Source of the DNA: a bacterium
GTDB taxonomy: Bacteria > Ratteibacteria > UBA8468
Direction: 5' to 3'
Assembly (NCBI GenBank): GCA_030672255.1
Contig: DAOVGU010000071.1
Location: 1 to 17,858, forward strand
DNA length: 17,858 nt
Within the stretch, counting starts at the first letter, position 1. Each line of letters starts with the position of its first letter. This document shows, piece after piece, positions 14,076 to 17,858 of the stretch. Below the pieces are notes generated by a model. It had not been told where the DNA came from. It saw only the letters and a program-made list of their open reading frames with translations, and searched no databases. Both the position numbers and the translations under genes were made by a program.

Positions 14076-14200
14076 AGTATGCTCGGAGCACTTTCTCGAT
14101 GGCACGCTCGCAGAGATGCTCGCTATGGACGCCTCCTCTGAGTGGGCATTCATACGGGGTCTAATGCCATCTACGAAAGTCTCCTCACATTAGTGCTTTA
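14076..14200. other. Intergenic segment with repeated GCTCG motifs and a small inverted repeat
   Basis: This gap between the epimerase gene and nikR contains repeated CTCGnTATGGnACGC-like and GCTCGC units (about 14080-14132), an inverted repeat GGCATT/AATGCC (14145-14168) and a near-duplicate of CTAC(G)AAAGTCTCCT (14171-14185 and 14200-14213). The open frame through it appears to be noncoding. No convincing promoter or terminator was identified. Confidence 0.35.
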
Positions 14201-15136
14201 CTACAAAGTCTCCTTTTTGATGGAATTAAAATAGTCTTTAATTCCTTCCTCAATGGAGAATCTACTTTTCCACTTCAAAATTTTGGATGCTAAGTTTGTA
14301 TCTGCCTGGGTATGGTTCTGATAGAAGTTGTAGGGATTATCAAAATAGTCTGGTTGAAAGGAAGTGCCAAAGATTTCATTCAGAATCTCAATAATGCGGT
14401 TGAAGGTCACCGTGGTACCGGTGCCGATATTAAAAATACCCCTCTCTTTGCTTTCCATTGCCCTTATATTTGCTTCAGCCACGTCCTTAACATAGATAAA
14501 GTCGCGTGCCTGCAGTCCATATTTGAAGATTCGGGGAGACTTTTTTTCTTTTATTGTCCTGGATAATTGCCAGATCATACTGGAGGATTTTCCCTTATGC
14601 GCTTCCTTTGGACCATAGACATTAAAATAGCGCAATCCTATGATTGAGATATTTCTTTCTCTAATTGCATCTTTTGCTAACTTATCTATCATACATTTGG
14701 AGGAGGCATAGGAATTTAAAGGAAGAAGTTTTTGGTGCTCTTTCATTGGTATCGGTCCATTGCCATAGACAGCTGCTGAGGAGGCATAAATAAGTTTTGC
14801 TCCAGAAACTATTGCAAAGTTTAATACATTTCTAAAACTCTCCACATTGTTGAAAATCATTGCCTTATCATTTGAATATGTGGTATCGGTGTTGGCCGCT
14901 TGATGAAAGATAACTTCAAATCTCTCCTTTTTCAACTTATCAAAGAATCCGCTATTGGTAATATCTTCTCTTATCAAATTGATATTCTTTAAGCCCCTGA
15001 TTAAATCAGGGGCTCCAGAAGAAAAATTATCAACAATCGTCAAATTGTGATATCCTCTTTTTTGAAGGGCAATGGCTAAATTGGAGCCGATAAATCCTGC
15101 TCCCCCGGTAATCAAAAGTTGCTGTGAGTGATTCAT
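14201..15136 (-). CDS. hldD: NAD(P)-dependent sugar epimerase, ADP-glyceromanno-heptose 6-epimerase (HldD)-like
   Basis: A 311-residue short-chain extended dehydrogenase. It has the nucleotide-binding TGGAGFIGSN (10-19), FHQAANTDTTYSND, YASSAAVYG (117-125), the catalytic YxxxK (Tyr143, Lys147), and GLRYFNVYGPKEAHKGKSSSMIWQL and RDFIYVKDVAEANIRAM. The last two segments and HTQADTNLASKI fit the heptose-epimerase (RfaD/HldD) subfamily, which inverts C6 of ADP-heptose for lipopolysaccharide core, rather than GalE. The start at 15136 is chosen because GGAGAGG lies upstream at about 9-10 nt; a longer frame to 15241 would overlap the preceding gene and lacks this. A perfect 23-bp palindrome lies in the coding sequence around residues 41-49. 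The gene sits between the membrane protein and nikR and has no evident link to metal uptake. Confidence 0.8.
   Translation of the reverse strand: MNHSQQLLITGGAGFIGSNLAIALQKRGYHNLTIVDNFSSGAPDLIRGLKNINLIREDITNSGFFDKLKKERFEVIFHQAANTDTTYSNDKAMIFNNVESFRNVLNFAIVSGAKLIYASSAAVYGNGPIPMKEHQKLLPLNSYASSKCMIDKLAKDAIRERNISIIGLRYFNVYGPKEAHKGKSSSMIWQLSRTIKEKKSPRIFKYGLQARDFIYVKDVAEANIRAMESKERGIFNIGTGTTVTFNRIIEILNEIFGTSFQPDYFDNPYNFYQNHTQADTNLASKILKWKSRFSIEEGIKDYFNSIKKETL
14992..15014. repeat. Perfect 23-bp palindrome inside the epimerase gene
   Basis: AGCCCCTGATT-A-AATCAGGGGCT is encoded in frame as part of SGAPDLIRGLK in the loop after the second beta strand of the Rossmann fold. The GC arms with an ATTTAAT-type core resemble CCCCGTATT-T-AATACGGGG in the array at 1311-1329 and GCCTCATTTATGAGGC at 1403-1418. 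Confidence 0.75.
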
Positions 15137-15151
15137 AGGAAATTGACCTCT

Positions 15152-15171
15152 CCGCATATTGCTACTGAAGT
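15152..15171 (-). repeat. Copy 1 of a 20-bp intergenic repeat (ACTTYAGTAGCAATATGCGG)
   Basis: The minus strand reads ACTTCAGTAGCAATATGCGG in the 46-bp gap before the epimerase gene. The same sequence with one mismatch occurs on the plus strand at 616-635 in the exbB-exbD gap. Here its end runs into the epimerase ribosome site. Confidence 0.6.
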
Positions 15172-15182
15172 AAGCATATAGA

Positions 15183-15803
15183 TTAGTGGCGCAATTCGCA
15201 TAATTTATTTGCTTTTTCAGTAAATAGGAGAGGGAGGACAATATCGCTGGTACAACAAGGAATCCAGACGGCTAAAAACAAAAACAAAAAGGTGATAATC
15301 AACAAAACCCAATTTATTGTTCCTCCTGATGCCATGATGATGTGAAATAATGATGCCCAGGTACTGAGGAGGACATGTCCGGCGTGAGGAAATCTGGTTG
15401 CAGGTCTAAAACGAGCGATAGCGATACCGACTAATGCCAGAGGGTTAACCAGCCACCATTTCTCAATAAAACCTAAGTGAATTTCTCTTTCAGGAAAATT
15501 CAGGAGTAGCTCCTCCAGATAAGGGATTATTGAGTCGCTTAATGTGGCGATACCGACTGAACCCAAGTAACCGACTAAAATCAACACCCAGAGTTTATAT
15601 CTATTCTTAATGTGGATCTCGTACATAGAGGCGGTTACAAGGGCACTCAGGAGTATGTGTATCGGATGTAAAACATAGAAGATATTGTAGGAAATTTTAG
15701 AAGGAAGATTATAAAAAAGCAGCATAATGATGATTCCGGTGATTGCTCCAAAACTGGTATATGGAGCATGTTTTTTTAGTTCATTTAGTATCTGCTTTAG
15801 CAT
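15183..15803 (-). CDS. Unrecognised six-helix membrane protein with clustered His/Cys
   Basis: A 206-residue integral membrane protein I do not recognise. Hydrophobic segments lie at about 16-33, 42-60, 70-90, 115-131, 141-158 and 163-182. Polar residues able to bind metal sit in or beside the helices: His46 and His49 (LHPIHILL), Asp90, His140, His143 and His154 (FPHAGHVLLSTWASLFH), and a final PCCTSDIVLP with Cys183, Cys184 and Asp187. This pattern suggests a metal or redox role but no function can be assigned. The ATG at 15803 has AAAGG 7 nt upstream, and the gene overlaps the radical-SAM gene by 23 bp, so the two are probably coupled in translation. Its closeness to nikR is suggestive only. 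Confidence 0.8.
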   Translation of the reverse strand: MLKQILNELKKHAPYTSFGAITGIIIMLLFYNLPSKISYNIFYVLHPIHILLSALVTASMYEIHIKNRYKLWVLILVGYLGSVGIATLSDSIIPYLEELLLNFPEREIHLGFIEKWWLVNPLALVGIAIARFRPATRFPHAGHVLLSTWASLFHIIMASGGTINWVLLIITFLFLFLAVWIPCCTSDIVLPLLFTEKANKLCELRH

Positions 15804-16725
15804 TGTAATACCTTTTGCCCTGATAAATTTTGGAATTTATTCTTTTCTCCTTTTCTAAAGTTTCAAGATACTTTACCACTTCATTGATATGAAGTCCTAA
15901 AACATTGGAGATTTCAAAGGCAGTTACTGGCCGGCGGGACAAAAGAGCCAAAACTTCCTTTTCTAAATCCCTTTGGTAAGCGGTTTGTTTTTTTCTCTTA
16001 AAAGGGATGACTATCTCGCAGTTCTTGCCGAAGAACTTTTTAATTTCTTTTAGTTTATTCAGAGAAACAGGTTTTGCCCGTTCCTCTGCAGGAGGGCGAA
16101 CTGGTGTGTTAAGTTGAACCCTATCCGGACAGATAAAATCAATAGCCTCTTTAAGTTTTTTTAGTTCTTTAAAATTGTCGTTGATATCAGCAACCAACAT
16201 TATCTCAAGCCAGATTCTTCCCGCAAATTCCTCTCTAAATTCTCTCAGCCCGGAGATAATCTTCTTTATCTCTAAAGAAGGGTGGGGCTGGTTAATCTTT
16301 TTAAAAACAGAGGGACTTACGGCATCTAAGGAAGGTATGACAAGGTCTGCTTTTTTAACCATTTCCCTTGTTCTTTTCTCTGTAAGCATCGTTCCATTGG
16401 TCAAAACCGCTACCGGGATTTCAGTCATTCTTTTAATCTCAGAAATCATCTCCCCAATTTTAGAGTTCAGGGTAGGCTCTCCACTTCCAGAGAAGGTAAG
16501 GTAATCTATTTTTCTTTTTGATGAAAGAACCTCCTTTAACTGCTTTAAGATTAAGGAAGAGGATATATATTCCTTAGTTTTTGTCGTTTTCTTGGTAGTT
16601 CTTCCTAATTGACAATAGATACAGCTGAGGCTACAGGTTTTGTAAGGAATAGGGTCTATCCCCAAGGAAAAACCCAATCTTCGGGAAGGAACGGGACCAA
16701 AGATATAACTTTTCTGTAGTTTCAC
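15781..16725 (-). CDS. Radical SAM protein (COG0731-like) with C-terminal winged helix
   Basis: A 314-residue enzyme with the radical-SAM cluster motif CSLSCIYC (Cys31, Cys35, Cys38) and a SAM-binding SGSGEPTLN (79-87). The start YIFGPVPSRRLGFSLGIDPIPYKTCSLSCIYCQLGRT is characteristic of a widespread uncharacterised family related to COG0731. Residues about 250-310 (EKEVLALLSRRPVTAFEISNVLGLHINEVVKYLETLEKE) form a winged helix-turn-helix, so nucleic-acid or protein contact is possible. Translation starts at GTG, with a GTGA overlap with the DUF89 gene upstream, and the 3' end overlaps the membrane-protein gene. The substrate is unknown; a tRNA-modifying role as in TYW1 relatives is one possibility, not shown here. 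Confidence 0.88.
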   Translation of the reverse strand: MKLQKSYIFGPVPSRRLGFSLGIDPIPYKTCSLSCIYCQLGRTTKKTTKTKEYISSSLILKQLKEVLSSKRKIDYLTFSGSGEPTLNSKIGEMISEIKRMTEIPVAVLTNGTMLTEKRTREMVKKADLVIPSLDAVSPSVFKKINQPHPSLEIKKIISGLREFREEFAGRIWLEIMLVADINDNFKELKKLKEAIDFICPDRVQLNTPVRPPAEERAKPVSLNKLKEIKKFFGKNCEIVIPFKRKKQTAYQRDLEKEVLALLSRRPVTAFEISNVLGLHINEVVKYLETLEKEKRINSKIYQGKRYYNAKADTK

Positions 16726-17561
16726 TTCTGGTGATATTTTAGAATCATATCCCCTATCTTACAATTTAATTCCTTAGCAACTATTGCGCATTTAGCCTTT
16801 AACAAAAAGAAGACTGGTCTATTGGCTTCCGAGAGGGTCTCAAAATTTCCCTGCCCTTTGCTGATGATGAAAGGGGATTGATTGAAAAAAGAAAGAAATT
16901 CCTGGCTGCAAAGTTCTATTGGTGTTCCAGAAATGGGAGAGCCGCTGGAAATTACCCTAGCAATTTTATTTAGTCCGCAAAATTTTGCATCCTCTATTGT
17001 TGCATCATTGATAATCGGGGCACTTCTGACCGCATATATTACCTCTTTGCTTATTTCCTCAATCAGGAGTCTATCAAAGACCGTCTCTCCACAATTATCT
17101 GCAATATAAAGAATTTCGGCATTTTCTTTCAGTGCATTTTTAAACTCCTCATAATCAAAGACAGGGAAATGACCTTTAGAATTTAATTCCTTTTCTAAAT
17201 CAAAGGCAAGCCCGGTGCCAAAATCAATGGTGTTACCTAAAATGGCCAATTTTATTGCCTCTTTTAACGGTTCCTTTGTACTTTTGATTCTTTTCTTTAA
17301 TTGAGGATAAAGTTTTAATGCCAATTTATTAGATTTTATTTTTTCTTTCTTAAAGGGGTCAGTTACACCGGTGATTTTGCGAATGGTTCCATAGACAATT
17401 CGGCTCATATAGGCAGGAGAAAGGGAAAAAGAAATTTTGGGAATCTCCTGAGAAATTTCATCTAAGATCTTCTTCTGCTGGACTTCATCTGCTCCGGCTT
17501 CTCTGGCCGCGACTAAAGCCTGTTTAAAGAAGCAGGGAATGCAATCCAGATATGTTTTCAT
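16722..17561 (-). CDS. DUF89/ARMT1-family metal-dependent phosphatase
   Basis: A 279-residue protein of the DUF89 damage-control phosphatase family (COG1578 branch). It has an N-terminal CIPC (Cys7, Cys10), GNTIDFG (109-115), ADNCGETVFDRL (154-165), an APIINDAT segment with Asp186, and KGQGNFETL (235-243). Asp155, Asn156 and Asp186 correspond to the metal site of the family, which hydrolyses phosphate from damaged or side-product sugar phosphates. The ATG at 17561 gives MKTYLDCIPC, the usual family start; a TTG at 17576 would add five residues and has no ribosome site. The gene overlaps the ASKHA gene upstream (stop at 17569-17571, just before this ATG) or follows within a few bases, and overlaps the radical-SAM gene (GTGA). 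Its natural substrate is unknown. Confidence 0.88.
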   Translation of the reverse strand: MKTYLDCIPCFFKQALVAAREAGADEVQQKKILDEISQEIPKISFSLSPAYMSRIVYGTIRKITGVTDPFKKEKIKSNKLALKLYPQLKKRIKSTKEPLKEAIKLAILGNTIDFGTGLAFDLEKELNSKGHFPVFDYEEFKNALKENAEILYIADNCGETVFDRLLIEEISKEVIYAVRSAPIINDATIEDAKFCGLNKIARVISSGSPISGTPIELCSQEFLSFFNQSPFIISKGQGNFETLSEANRPVFFLLKAKCAIVAKELNCKIGDMILKYHQK

Positions 17562-17568
17562 TTGGGTT

Positions 17569-17858
17569 TCACTCAAAATACATATTCTCCGCTACCAAGT
17601 AAGCAAAATCCTTCTCCACCTCATTCGGTTTTATATGTTCGATCCTTTTGGCTATTTCCTCGGCTTTCTTTCGGCTCTCCTTAGAAACGAGCATCTCCCT
17701 TGCTCCTTCTAAAGCCCCATTTCCGATCTTAATCACCTTTGTTTCTTCTATTTCGGGCAGAAGGCCAATCTTCATGCCATTTTTCGTATTTATAAAATTC
17801 CCAAAGCCACCGGATAAATAAACTTTCTCCAAATCCTTTGCTTCTATTCCGTAATATT
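17569..17858 (-). CDS. C-terminal part of an ASKHA/DUF4445 corrinoid-activation (RACo-like) protein
   Basis: The reading frame is open to the window edge, so the first part of the gene is missing; about 95 codons remain. The visible protein (YYGIEAKDLEKVYLSGGFGNF..., IGLLPEIEETKVIKIGNGALEGAREMLVS, and an ending of the form EEIAKRIEHIKPNEVEKDFAYLVAENMYFE) matches the C-terminal end of COG3894 proteins, which couple a 2Fe-2S ferredoxin domain to an ASKHA ATPase fold and reductively reactivate corrinoid proteins. A TTG at 17832 is internal, not a start, because in-frame codons with family similarity (GIEAKD) precede it. Its presence implies B12-dependent methyl transfer in this organism, which would benefit from corrinoid or cobalt uptake. 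The missing N-terminal domain leaves the subfamily unconfirmed. Confidence 0.85.
   Translation of the reverse strand, partial: YYGIEAKDLEKVYLSGGFGNFINTKNGMKIGLLPEIEETKVIKIGNGALEGAREMLVSKESRKKAEEIAKRIEHIKPNEVEKDFAYLVAENMYFE

Noticed and set aside
14076..14153. 26-residue extension of NikR
   Set aside because: Low-complexity residues encoded by a repeat-rich segment, no ribosome site, and NikR proteins begin at the ribbon-helix-helix strand.
15137..15241. Longer epimerase start overlapping the membrane-protein gene
   Set aside because: No Rossmann-fold relevance, and GGAGAGG lies properly upstream of the ATG at 15136.
17833..17858. TTG at 17832 as the real start of the last gene
   Set aside because: The frame stays open upstream with residues typical of the family, so the gene is cut by the window edge rather than short.

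Overview
The window carries genes almost entirely on the minus strand, about 40 % G+C, tightly packed with ATGA/GTGA-type overlaps. A TonB-dependent outer-membrane receptor, ExbB/ExbD/TonB and a heptose-epimerase-like enzyme indicate a Gram-negative (diderm) bacterium. A corrinoid-reactivation (ASKHA) protein, NikR and a radical-SAM enzyme suggest an anaerobe with Ni/Co metabolism. The wealth of short palindromic repeats, some inside genes, is reminiscent of uncultured candidate-phylum genomes, but I cannot name the taxon.

In transcription order (right to left): (1) 17858-15183, a translationally coupled set: the C-terminal end of a DUF4445/RACo-type ASKHA protein, a DUF89 metal-dependent phosphatase, a radical-SAM protein with a C-terminal winged helix, and an unrecognised six-helix membrane protein rich in His/Cys. 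(2) 15136-14201, an HldD-like epimerase. (3) 14075-13662, the nickel regulator NikR. (4) A 236-bp leader with a sigma70-like promoter, a wide dyad that could be a NikR operator, and a structured 5' region. (5) 13425-1, one long uptake locus: TonB-dependent receptor, periplasmic binding protein, FecCD permease, ATPase, a two-lobed Gate-domain membrane protein, a CobN-type chelatase large subunit, a fused AAA+/VWA ChlD-type subunit, ExbB, ExbD and the first 67 codons of TonB (cut by the window edge; its start overlaps the exbD stop).

The layout suggests import of a metal complex or metallo-tetrapyrrole: TonB-ExbBD energise the receptor, the ABC system crosses the inner membrane, and CobN/ChlD inserts or removes metal in the cytoplasm. 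The order resembles Bacteroidota hmu haem operons (CobN-like HmuS), while NikR next door and the corrinoid-activation gene point to Ni or Co. The substrate cannot be settled from sequence.

The most notable signal is inside chlD: a perfectly phased A_AAA_AAC heptamer in the AAA+/VWA linker with a -1-frame stop six codons on. It would release a 364-residue AAA+ product, the size of the separate small chelatase subunit, and no small-subunit gene is present in the window. Several palindromic elements (a five-hairpin array, a MITE-like unit, two in-frame coding palindromes) form a second layer of structure.
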